From Planctomycetes bacterium MalM25 (lineage in GTDB: Bacteria; Planctomycetota; Planctomycetia; Pirellulales; Lacipirellulaceae), in assembly GCA_007745835.1 (NCBI GenBank), contig CP036424.1, forward strand, positions 4,079,968 through 4,143,967: 64,000 bases of DNA, in the 5' to 3' direction. Under the pieces are notes generated by a model that saw only the letters and a list, made by a program, of their open reading frames with translations, was not told the origin of the DNA and searched no databases. The position numbers were made by a program, and so were the translations under genes. Of this stretch, positions 35,801-43,259 are shown piece after piece. Position 1 is the first letter of the stretch. Every line of letters starts with the position of its first letter.

Positions 35801-38369
35801 CAGTGAGCTATCCCGCTTTCTGAGCGCGATCGGCATGCGAGTGAGCAACGTAAAGGACTTCAACGTCCAGGGTCGCAAGGCGAACTGGGTGACCAAGATC
35901 GAATGCGAGACGATCCAGGATCGATCGATCTGCATCGTTCCGCGGTTCGGCTCCGAGGCGGCCGGTCGATACAACGTCTGCGGCATCCACGGCCGACCCT
36001 CCGGCACCGACTTGGTTGCAAGAGTCGAGAAAGTCACGGCGCGGGGCCCGACCTTGGTCCTCTACTTCGGCCGCATGTCTGTCAGGGATCGTCGGGAGCT
36101 GGCCCGCCACCGCCCCGACGCGGACCGCCCGCTCATCGTCTTAGACGAGGCGCTTGTTGCCTTCTTGGCGGCGAGTCGGGAGGCGAGGCTGCGGGCGATG
36201 TTCGCATGCACGCTGCCGTTCGCGTGCGCCCAGCCCTACACCGACACGGCTTCAACGGTCCCCCCGGAGATGTTCTTCGGCCGCGAGGACGAGTTTAACG
36301 ACGTCTTCCGCCCAGACGGGACAAACCTGGTGTTCGGCGGTCGGCAGCTGGGAAAGTCCGTGCTGCTCAGAGAGGTCGCGAACCGACGCCACGACGAGCA
36401 ATCGGGGTGCATCGTGGCGTGGTTGGACCTTAAGAACAAGGGAATCGGTACGACGCGGGCCCCCGGCGACCTCTGGCAGATAATCGGAGAGGAGCTGCAT
36501 CGGCTCAGAGTCCTGGAGCGGGAGGCGTCCTCCGCGTCCCGGATCGCGGGTCGGGTCAAGGAGTGGCTGGACGACGCCGCGCAGCGAAGGGTGCTCCTGC
36601 TGCTGGACGAGGCCGACGCATTCTTCGAGCAAGACAGCAAGTCGATGTCGTCAACGAAAGGGGGAGCGGCGTTTCCGGTCGTCTCTGAGCTGAAGGGGTT
36701 GATGGACGAAACGAATCGGAGGTTCAAGGTAGTCTTCGCGGGATTGCACAACGTGCAGCGCGCGGCGCGAGACCCAAACACGCCGATCGCCCACCTAGGG
36801 ACCCCCGTCAATATCGGTCCGATGTACGACAGCGGGCAGTGGAGAGAAGCCAAACGCCTCGTCGAAGAGCCGCTCTCGCGTCTGGGGTACCGCTTCGAGA
36901 CTCCCGAACTCAGTATGAGGGTGCTCTCCCACGCCAACTTCTACCCCTCTCTGATTCAGGTCTTCTGCAAACACCTCCTCAACGAGCTCCAGCGGTCGCG
37001 GGGCCAGGTCGATTACAGCGTGGCGCCGCCGTACACGATCACCGCGGCCCAAGTCGAGAAGGTGTACGGCGATAGAGGCCTGCAACAAGAGATCCGAAAG
37101 CGTTTCGAGCTCTCTCTCCTCCTAGACAACCGCTACCGCGTGCTGGCTTTAATCGTCGCGTTAGAGAGCATCGAGCTCGCGGAGGAAGGGAGCGGCAGCG
37201 ATGGGGTCATCGACGGATTTTCTGTACCGTGGCTTCGCAAGCAGGCGCTCGGGTGGTGGCCGGAGGGATTCCGAGAGGACAGCAGTCACGAGCAGCTCCG
37301 CATCCTCCTCGACGAGATGGTGGGGCTGGGCATCCTGCGGGCGATCGGGCCTGACTCTTACCGGCTGCGGAGCAACAACATCCTGCGGTTTCTTGGGAGC
37401 AGGTCGGAGATCGAAGAGAAACTGCAGGATGCCGCCAGCGAAATGCCGCCGGCTCCCTACGAGGCGTCCTCCTTCCGGCGATCGCTGCCGGAAAGCGGAG
37501 AAGTGCTCAGCCCGCTCACCGCGGCACAGGAGGCTGACCTGCTGGACAGGAGCAACGGTGTCTGCGTCGTCTCGGGCTGCTGCCTCTCGGATCTTGACAG
37601 GTTAGTGGACGGGGTCCGGGAGCTGGCAACACACGACGTTGCTGTCTGCGAGATCTCGGACGCTACCTTGCTGCAATCGTTTGCCAAAGCGCTCGAGGCT
37701 ATCGACGCGGAGAAAAAGGGGGATGGACTCACCCTGTGCTTGGTGAGGGGGGCGTGGAGGCCGGAGTGGGTTGAGCACGCGGTGAGCCTGGTTCGTCGGA
37801 AGACAAGCTCGAAGAAGAGTTTCTTGCGTGTCATCTTCTCAGCGAACCCCTCGCTGCTCTGGGAATGGGGCCGACAAGATCCGAAGACCCCTGGGGTCGT
37901 GGAGATCCAGCTTCGTCCCTGGTGCGTCGCGACCCTGCGCCGATGGCTGACGGAGCAGCAGTACGGGGCAGACACCGTTACGCCAAAGGGTCTACAAGAG
38001 ATCATGTCCCTGACAGGGGGCTGGCCGACGCTGCTGTATCGATTCCACGACAGGTGTGGGCGCACTACCCAGCCGCTCTTGAGACTGATGGAGGACGCCC
38101 GCGACGCCTGCATGATGGACTCGTCTTCCCTTGAACAAGAGTCGCCTTCGCTGCCGATAGCGGCGATTCGCGACATCGCCAACAACTGGGGGATGGAATT
38201 CGAGCCCGAAATGATCGGGGAATTGGTTGGGGAGTTGACCGGCAGTCTTGATGGGGACCGGTTGACCGAGTGGGCGGAGTGGCTGGGCTGGCTCCGCATT
38301 GGCGATGAAGCGGATCTCTACAGACTAGATACTGCGGTCGCGGGAGTGTTGAAGGAGCAACCGGTGTGA
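32880..38369 (+). CDS. Giant P-loop ATPase with long N-terminal helical region (candidate defence sensor)
   Basis: This is a 1829-residue protein from ATG 32880; TTG at 32865 is an alternative. Residues 1-200 are helical. Residues about 203-325 are a Pro/Glu-rich disordered linker. Residues about 325-1120 are long charged helices with coiled-coil character and a strand-rich insert near 1010-1080. An archaeal-ATPase/STAND-like domain follows: MFFGREDEF (near 1128), Walker A GGRQLGKSVLLRE (1154), Walker B VLLLLDEADAFF (1237) and sensor-like FKVVFAGLHNVQ, then a winged helix. A second, P-loop-less ATPase-like domain starts near 1558 (VCVVSGCC, FLRVIFSANPSLLWEW, TGGWPTLL). The stop overlaps the next gene (GTGA). 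The organisation resembles NTPase defence sensors, but I do not recognise the family. Confidence 0.75.
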   Translation: MDEAASSTLEDLRDSIEWLQTAVGKITEAADFARVLGDSGVSGFEATLQDVRKSRDVVVSNLEKLVGPGWRDELELASPEALLTSCRRFKEARDSERVEALARETLSALAGELGRHRAEAHRSFKPRVEQILKEAIRECEELGNSTKAQQLPLLRPDGVARLMIKWRTSDDVMRDQESAAWKAALPALSQLIEVADLLCPIQDEACDPDEDQTPPAKPVPDPPETPETRTEVDEREDRDVAIPVKEATKLDGAAGGLGGGLGSKPLAPASATLCEPAGTSDPRGEPLADELPKEAQDPVSTLDDEQEPPQSAGQQTAAEPGTKSEVLQRAEAAAWQALVDEKPSLAYQILSTLDEVSTDVHRTPRDLADLVLLEPSFVRSPQAFAEPRREASTRFASWLTGLSDDGIATAHRMVALAASLVPALVSVRSEASEALAPIAGLEAVWPEFEKVRAAVESFTNSRVEVAPSVFRGVKDHADWDQGCEDRRRELDVWLRSEQTGKLIYGPTTEVWHAWLKADGHFGKLLHPMVDGQNPPPDRLRELAREWSSSSFVDKKLAETDRQLRKMGAKRKPIEARAKEAVRRKVSLALRHIDEWLKHFESEPGSLEGYVENQIEECRHAVENAGLLADPSIDLIRWSKETPFGEEALSVTQRLLKRLRDFIHGNNASADADNAVLDGPEILRNADLCYVAASDPMGGDPHRWLQLLCKTVCEPTDEDDLFSSHLDNGRLWAAESLQDRSRARGSRSLGEDDSRRRIQESRKQHRVNLQRKVEAAERDIVRAVRLDLLGDSEREQLTGEVTIVREGLDRVLDVPKAAARIDRVRSEIGEKEQIRVSELRQEAARLRESARGGLVGSSLHDDLDRINETLESGDYVAAAEYIDIVQRGESLSESGERHADSFEVFFPKFVEAFTDWCESGHGATIDMDFIKSVAVGRPIGPLRFDGVAKPRLQEAETLLNAWRIMKRGGNASSIGSELSRFLSAIGMRVSNVKDFNVQGRKANWVTKIECETIQDRSICIVPRFGSEAAGRYNVCGIHGRPSGTDLVARVEKVTARGPTLVLYFGRMSVRDRRELARHRPDADRPLIVLDEALVAFLAASREARLRAMFACTLPFACAQPYTDTASTVPPEMFFGREDEFNDVFRPDGTNLVFGGRQLGKSVLLREVANRRHDEQSGCIVAWLDLKNKGIGTTRAPGDLWQIIGEELHRLRVLEREASSASRIAGRVKEWLDDAAQRRVLLLLDEADAFFEQDSKSMSSTKGGAAFPVVSELKGLMDETNRRFKVVFAGLHNVQRAARDPNTPIAHLGTPVNIGPMYDSGQWREAKRLVEEPLSRLGYRFETPELSMRVLSHANFYPSLIQVFCKHLLNELQRSRGQVDYSVAPPYTITAAQVEKVYGDRGLQQEIRKRFELSLLLDNRYRVLALIVALESIELAEEGSGSDGVIDGFSVPWLRKQALGWWPEGFREDSSHEQLRILLDEMVGLGILRAIGPDSYRLRSNNILRFLGSRSEIEEKLQDAASEMPPAPYEASSFRRSLPESGEVLSPLTAAQEADLLDRSNGVCVVSGCCLSDLDRLVDGVRELATHDVAVCEISDATLLQSFAKALEAIDAEKKGDGLTLCLVRGAWRPEWVEHAVSLVRRKTSSKKSFLRVIFSANPSLLWEWGRQDPKTPGVVEIQLRPWCVATLRRWLTEQQYGADTVTPKGLQEIMSLTGGWPTLLYRFHDRCGRTTQPLLRLMEDARDACMMDSSSLEQESPSLPIAAIRDIANNWGMEFEPEMIGELVGELTGSLDGDRLTEWAEWLGWLRIGDEADLYRLDTAVAGVLKEQPV

Positions 38370-39520
38370 ACGGTAGCCCCTGGACGCTCCCCGGGCCGAG
38401 TCGCTTCTTGATGGGCATCTTGGCAGCGATCGAGTCTGGTGAATGCGTCGTCCTCCAGGCGCCGCCTCACACTCCGCCCGGCATCGCCGAAGCCTTGCAA
38501 CGGATGTCGCGGGATTCGGACGCCCGCTACTGGCACCGTGTCCGAAGCAGCGAGTTCGACGCCGAGGACCTCTACGCCATCGTCGACCTGCTGGCTCGCA
38601 GACTGCTTCCGGAGGCTGCGAGGGAATCGTCTTGTGACATCGGCAGCTTCGTGGAGTCCCTCGGCGACAAGGTCGTCTGGATAGAGATCGATTGCGTGAA
38701 TCGGTGGAGCCATTGGCTTGAGTTGATTGAGGGGCTCCGGACCGAGCTGCACAGGCTCCATGAAGCGGACCGGCCGGCGTTTTGCTTCCACGCGGGACCG
38801 TCGCTCTCCGTTCCGTCCGAAGAGATAGGCGTTTCAATCCATCGGTTTCGAGGCGTGCTGTCGAGGACGGACGTGACGACTGCCGTTCGGGAACACCGCA
38901 GGGCCGCACGGCCATCTGCGGCAACCTGCCTTGCCGAGGAAACCGCCGTGGCTGTGGCGGCAATACTGGCGGGCGCCGATTACCGACTAGCGGAACACCT
39001 CGCGGCGCTGGATCTCAGAGACCTGTTGGAACCCTTGGCCGCATTGAACGCCTACGCCGCGGGGCAGCCCTGGCTGGGCGGAACGGACGAGCCGGACTGG
39101 GCACGGGGCACGTTGGACACGATCGGAGGCGAGAGTGTGGTACATAGCGCGCACCCTTCAATAGCCGGGAGACCGCAGCATATCGGGAGATTGGTTTGGG
39201 AGGGTCAGCTTGGGGTTCTATTCCCTTACTTGGAGAAACGGCGCCTAGCACTGTTAGAGATTGTGGGTCCCCAGCTGAGGCTGCCGGTGGAGACGCCGGC
39301 GGGTGTTGTGACCGATCCGTTGGATCTAGAGCTTGGGCCGCTGGTGTACCACCTCAAGGGCCGCGGGGTACCGAGGGGGGTCTGGAATGAGCTGGTGACC
39401 CTACGCAATGTGAGGCATCTTCTGGCTCACGTTGAGGTCGTGCCGGTCGATACGGTGCTGGATTTGCAACGGGCTCCAGACTGGGACGACGGCGTACCCG
39501 CCATCCGAGGGTCGCTATGA
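38366..39520 (+). CDS. Partner of the giant ATPase, degenerate NTPase-like protein
   Basis: This 384-residue protein starts at GTG 38366, overlapping the upstream stop by four bases, so synthesis is coupled to the giant ATPase. The N-terminal half is laid out like a P-loop domain: RFLMGILAAIESGECVVLQAP, where Walker A should be, then VVWIEIDCVNRW at the Walker B position, and RPAFCFHAGPSLSVPSE like a sensor strand. It lacks the GK(S/T) and the acidic pair, so it should not hydrolyse ATP. The C-terminal part (LEKRRLALLEIVGPQLRLP, RGVWNELVTLRNVRHLLAHVEVV) is helical and resembles an RNA/HEPN-like helical bundle only loosely. I do not recognise a family. It is probably a subunit of one complex. 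Confidence 0.7.
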   Translation: MNGSPWTLPGPSRFLMGILAAIESGECVVLQAPPHTPPGIAEALQRMSRDSDARYWHRVRSSEFDAEDLYAIVDLLARRLLPEAARESSCDIGSFVESLGDKVVWIEIDCVNRWSHWLELIEGLRTELHRLHEADRPAFCFHAGPSLSVPSEEIGVSIHRFRGVLSRTDVTTAVREHRRAARPSAATCLAEETAVAVAAILAGADYRLAEHLAALDLRDLLEPLAALNAYAAGQPWLGGTDEPDWARGTLDTIGGESVVHSAHPSIAGRPQHIGRLVWEGQLGVLFPYLEKRRLALLEIVGPQLRLPVETPAGVVTDPLDLELGPLVYHLKGRGVPRGVWNELVTLRNVRHLLAHVEVVPVDTVLDLQRAPDWDDGVPAIRGSL

Positions 39521-39694
39521 AACGGGGCCGGGTTGCCGCGAGAGAAGCCGGGCCCGTGCTGCTCTACGGCTGCTTGCGTGGAGTCGTCGATCGACTCGGG
39601 TGTGGGCATCGTGACCACGGGTGGAACGGTGGTGATCGACGTACTTGTTCAACTACAGGATCTCCCGACGTTCGTCGAGATTTATTCGCTCACG

Positions 39695-40462
39695 CTAACC
39701 ATTCCTCACGAGCCGCGGCTGGCTCTTCATCGCGAGGTACTCTTCGAGCCGATCGACCAACACCCGTTCGGCTCGGCCGTACTGGTTGCGGTTGGCGGTG
39801 ACCGCTCGGGCCAGATCGAGGAAGCCCAGCTCGCCGATAAACGGCAGCGGTGGCAACCGTGAAAAGAGTCGTCGGTTCGGCAGGCCTTCGAGCAGCTGCT
39901 CCGGATCCCGATACCGCCCGACCAGCTTCTCACCCCGCTTGCGGGCGATCAGCACCAACACAAAATCACGACGGTCGTCGAACAGCCGTTTCTCGTCGAT
40001 CCACCCGCACTGCCAGAGCCCGACCCGTGCGTTGCGGATCAGCTGGTCGGATGGGTAGTTGTGAGCGGTGCCGTTATGGTTGCTGACCTTGGCCCCCAGG
40101 CTGCTGTGCAACTTCCACTCTAGGAAGACCGTCGTCGGGGTCGGCTTCTCCCAGCTGAGGACCGCATCGACTTCGGTCTGACCCTCGGCCCACGGAGCCA
40201 GGTGCCGGGGGTAGGCGGGCTGTCGATCCCAGAGCCGGATCCGCACGCCGCGGTAACACTGCCGCCGGAAACGCGGTTCGCCCAAGGCCGCGTTCAAGAG
40301 GTCGGGGATCCACCACCGTGGGTTGAGGGCTTCGAGCACCCCCATGACCTGACCAGTGACGACATCTTCGGAGGTCGGCCGGACGATCAACGGGCACTTG
40401 ATTTCACCCTCACGGGCGTGCCGACAGACGTCGCCTCCCTTACCGCCTAGTTCGGTTAGCAC
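39695..40462 (-). CDS. PD-(D/E)XK nuclease-like protein
   Basis: This 255-residue protein starts at GTG 40462, overlapping the upstream nuclease stop (40456) by seven bases. The core TEVDAVLSWEK then TTVFLEWKLHSSLG gives the Asp and E-x-K of the PD-(D/E)XK fold. RDFVLVLIARKRGEKLVG and DLARAVTANRNQYGRAE follow as later core elements. Upstream in-frame text in the longer open frame is Arg/Gly-rich shadow and is not used. It is the third gene of an operon with 41378-41905 and 40456-41325. The likely role is DNA cleavage or binding in the island (inference). Confidence 0.72.
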   Translation of the reverse strand: MLTELGGKGGDVCRHAREGEIKCPLIVRPTSEDVVTGQVMGVLEALNPRWWIPDLLNAALGEPRFRRQCYRGVRIRLWDRQPAYPRHLAPWAEGQTEVDAVLSWEKPTPTTVFLEWKLHSSLGAKVSNHNGTAHNYPSDQLIRNARVGLWQCGWIDEKRLFDDRRDFVLVLIARKRGEKLVGRYRDPEQLLEGLPNRRLFSRLPPLPFIGELGFLDLARAVTANRNQYGRAERVLVDRLEEYLAMKSQPRLVRNG

Positions 40463-41325
40463 GTCGCGACCTCCCGATGATGTCCATTCTGGTCGTGCGA
40501 GAGCTGAACCAACTCGCGTTCTGCCGGTATCGTCGGCTTCCATTCCAGGCACTCGGCCCGGTAGGGACAGCCCGAGCAGTTCATCGGCGACTCGATCGGG
40601 TAGAAGACGCCCGTCGCGACCGCTCGCTCGATGGTCTGGACGAGGTCGCCAAGCCGCCCCAGATCGTCGAGGCCGCGGGTCGTGGTGAGCAGCTGAGCCT
40701 TGGGCGTCTTCGTCTTGGTAAGGACGGCGTATTCGATCCGGGGCCAAACGCCGCGAGTCTGATAGACCGCGTTGGCGTAGCAGCTCGCCTGCAGGGCCGT
40801 ATCGACCTGCTGTTGGTTGTAAGCCCGCTTGGAGGTCTTGAGTTCACGGATCGTGACGCCGTCGTCATCGCCGTAGATCAGGTCGGCGACCGTGGCGAGC
40901 GGCTTTTCGAGCGGGTCGCCCGCGGAGTTGAAGAGCGGCACGAGGACGTACTGCTCGACCTGCTGGATGCCGGTGGGCGGCTCGGTCTTGAGGTACGCTT
41001 CGACGAGCGTCATCCCCTGTTCGATTAGTCCGTCGCGGGTCTCGCGGGAACCGTAGACGACCTTCGCCTCGTTCTCGCGGCGTTCGAACTCCTCGATCAG
41101 CTTCCAGCGGACCTCCTCGACGTTGAGCTCAGGTCCACCCGCTCCCTCGATCCGTTGAAGCTGGAGGTGGTACTCGGCGAGGGCCTCGTGGACCGCCCCG
41201 CCGAGCACCAGCCCGCTAGCCACCGTGTCGGAAGGCAGCTTCAGGATCCGTTGAAAGTAGTACTGCAGCGGGCAGCGTTGGTACTGGCTGATCGCCGAGT
41301 ACGACGTGTGGGGTCGGTACCCCAT
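40456..41325 (-). CDS. RecB/Cas4-like PD-(D/E)XK exonuclease with probable Fe-S cluster
   Basis: This 289-residue protein starts YRPHTSYSAISQYQRCPLQYYF, the classic first helix of RecB-family nucleases. VHEALAEYHLQLQ carries the His-x3-Glu. ATVADLIYGDDDGVTIRELKTSK carries the Asp and E-x-K catalytic residues. A Cys cluster near the C-terminus (NCSGCPYRAECLEW), with the N-terminal Cys, fits the 4Fe-4S site of Cas4/AddB-type nucleases. It should digest single-stranded DNA ends. No CRISPR array or cas gene is in the window, so it is not called Cas4. It is the middle gene of a three-gene operon with a second PD-(D/E)XK protein. Confidence 0.88.
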   Translation of the reverse strand: MGYRPHTSYSAISQYQRCPLQYYFQRILKLPSDTVASGLVLGGAVHEALAEYHLQLQRIEGAGGPELNVEEVRWKLIEEFERRENEAKVVYGSRETRDGLIEQGMTLVEAYLKTEPPTGIQQVEQYVLVPLFNSAGDPLEKPLATVADLIYGDDDGVTIRELKTSKRAYNQQQVDTALQASCYANAVYQTRGVWPRIEYAVLTKTKTPKAQLLTTTRGLDDLGRLGDLVQTIERAVATGVFYPIESPMNCSGCPYRAECLEWKPTIPAERELVQLSHDQNGHHREVATC

Positions 41326-41377
41326 CAGATACCTCCATGCGGATCGAGGACGAGCGAGGAGTTGCCGACGACGCCCA

Positions 41378-41905
41378 TCAGGTGCGGGCGGGCTGCTCGG
41401 CGGTGAGCCGGTCCAGGACGGTGCCCGCCTCTCGCTTCGTCAGGTCGTAGAGGCCGACCGGCTTGCCGAGGATGTCGGCGATGCGGCCTTCGAGCTCCGG
41501 CGTCGATAGACCGCTCCGTTTGCCGATCGAGACGAGGTACTGGACCTGCTTGTTGGTCGCCGGCTCGTCAGGCTTGCCGTTGCCGAGAGCGGTCCCGGCA
41601 GCGGGCGTCTGAGTCGCTTCGGGCGTCGCGGCGATCCGGTTAACCGGTGGCGTCCGTGGTGGCGCCGAGGGACGAGCGGTCACGGGCGCCACGTCGTGGT
41701 GGGCGATCGCCGAGTCTGACTCGTGCCGCTCGATCTGGTCGCGGAGCGCCTGGTCCGCGACGTCGTACAGCTCACGGACCTTAGCGATCAGGGTCTCGGG
41801 GTCGTCAAGCGGCGAGCAGACCTCGCCGTCGAGGTTGATGCTGAAACCGGTGGAGTCGTAGTTCTTGGTGAGTTTGCGGGACAAGCCGACGTTGACGCGG
41901 AGCAT
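41378..41905 (-). CDS. Small protein of unknown function, first gene of nuclease operon
   Basis: This 175-residue protein has an N-terminal strand-rich segment (LRVNVGLSRKLTKNYDSTGFSINLDGEV), a helix (LIAKVRELYDVADQALRDQIERHE), a Pro/Ala-rich linker and a C-terminal helical domain (ATNKQVQYLVSIGKRSGLS, ILGKPVGLYDLTKREAGTVLDRL). The C-terminal unit resembles short domains seen in phage and plasmid proteins next to RecB-like nucleases (recollection, weak). It precedes the RecB-like gene by 52 bases on the same strand. It may bind single-stranded DNA or guide the nucleases (inference). Confidence 0.65.
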   Translation of the reverse strand: MLRVNVGLSRKLTKNYDSTGFSINLDGEVCSPLDDPETLIAKVRELYDVADQALRDQIERHESDSAIAHHDVAPVTARPSAPPRTPPVNRIAATPEATQTPAAGTALGNGKPDEPATNKQVQYLVSIGKRSGLSTPELEGRIADILGKPVGLYDLTKREAGTVLDRLTAEQPART

Positions 41906-42295
41906 GGCGGAAGTGCCTCGGGGTTTGAGGTTGGCAACCTAAGTACCCGTACGGACACCCCACTAACGCCGAGAATCTGTCTGCGGGAGTCGATAAAAGC
42001 ACACGGTCTCGATGCCGGGTTCGGATCAGTGGGTTGCTCGGCCCAGATCAGCCACTCGATGCCCCGAATAATCGAATTCTGCTCGTGCCTCGGAGAGCCG
42101 GAGGTGGCAAAAGAGTCCGCTGCACAAGCACTTGGTTTCAACTAGTCTAGGGAGCCTGGTTGGTGCCGATGAGCTGCCGTGGGAGCCAGCTGATCAGTCC
42201 GCTGCCTTGATGATCGTCTGCGGTTATGCTCATTCCATACCGTCCACAAAGCACTTCCGCACCCGTCTGCTTAGGCCCTTTTCGCACTTTCCGGA
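41906..42295. other. Gene-free stretch of 390 bases
   Basis: This lies between the nuclease operon (minus) and a small unknown gene (plus) and should hold both promoters. Open frames overlapping it (for example around 42226-42468) have no supportable coding signal. No clear repeat or RNA structure is seen. Confidence 0.5.
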
Positions 42296-42739
42296 ATGGA
42301 GCGATCAGTGAAGGAGTCTCTATTTACAACGAGCGATGGCTGCCGCGTGAGACTCCTAGCTGCTCACGTCGATCGCTTTGGAAGCGGCCATATGGAGGGA
42401 TCTGTTGTGACGATTGCAGATGCGGTCGTCCGAGGCCTTCCGAAGCGGGCGGAGAAGTTGTTCGGTGATCACGTGGGTATTTACGTACAGCCTATGGGCG
42501 TGCCGTCCCCTCTTTTCGCGGAGTTGAGCGACCGGCCTTTTGAACCGCCCGATGCCTTGTTTTTCTGTCTATTGGAGTCGGATCAGTTTGTCGCGGGTGG
42601 CGGTGAGCATCCAATCGAGGGATCCGCCGTCGTCGCTATCTTTTCAGGGGATAGTGTTTACGAGCCGATCTCCGACGTCATCCATCGGGGCGTTCCAGAG
42701 ATCGATTGGGCAGCTCACGCTACCGATTGGTCGTTCTAA
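42296..42739 (+). CDS. Small protein of unknown function
   Basis: This 147-residue soluble protein starts at ATG 42296. It is acidic and strand-rich (VVTIADAVVRGLPKRAEKLFGDHVGIYVQPMG, split by loops; DALFFCLLESDQFVAGGG; SAVVAIFSGDSVYEPIS). No catalytic motif or known family is recognised. It stands alone between the nuclease operon and the restriction operon. Base composition is somewhat more AT-rich than the flanking operons. An immunity or regulatory role is possible but unsupported. Confidence 0.55.
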   Translation: MERSVKESLFTTSDGCRVRLLAAHVDRFGSGHMEGSVVTIADAVVRGLPKRAEKLFGDHVGIYVQPMGVPSPLFAELSDRPFEPPDALFFCLLESDQFVAGGGEHPIEGSAVVAIFSGDSVYEPISDVIHRGVPEIDWAAHATDWSF

Positions 42740-43259
42740 GCGAACACGGCTAGACGGCGGAGTGTAGTTCTGATCTGAGCTTGTCGTTTTCGTAGTGGGT
42801 CAAGCCTTGGGCTTCGTAGCGTCGTCTTCGCGACAGGCAGAGCGGTGGTACGATCGGTACGAGATGCCCGCTTAGCCCGTCCTTCGGGCTACTGCTCGAA
42901 GAGGCGGTGGCAGCGTGAGGAGAAATCACTTTTCTGCAGGCGGGAGATCTAATGCTGTCGACTCTGGCGTTCGACGAGTGCCTTGATGATCCAATCAGCC
43001 AGGCGGGGGCGATACGCGACGGATGCTGTGCGCAGATCTCACCGGCGGCATGTCGATCGAGTACTCCTAATCCGCGCGTCTTAGTCCTAGAAAGCTGACG
43101 CTGCGTACTCGTGGTTCCTGCCTGCTGGCATGCCCGGCGTGGAAACCGTAAACTACATCCTCGCCTTCTTTCTTAGGGTCGGGGTCCCCTGCAGTCCGTA
43201 GAGAGGAGCAAGGTTTCTAGTGCCCATCGCGTGCGTTGAACCAGAAAGGCCCCTCGTCG
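42740..43259. other. Gene-free stretch of 520 bases
   Basis: This is the upstream region of the restriction operon. A small hairpin (agcccg, loop tcctt, cgggct) lies at 42874-42890 without a T-run. I see no protein-coding frame, tRNA or longer repeat. Confidence 0.5.

Noticed and set aside
40456-41325. Cas4 of a CRISPR system
   Set aside because: The fold and Cys cluster fit, but no repeat array or other cas gene is visible; called RecB/Cas4-like only.
42874-42890. Terminator-like hairpin before the restriction operon
   Set aside because: Six-base stem without a T-run and no gene ending nearby on either strand.
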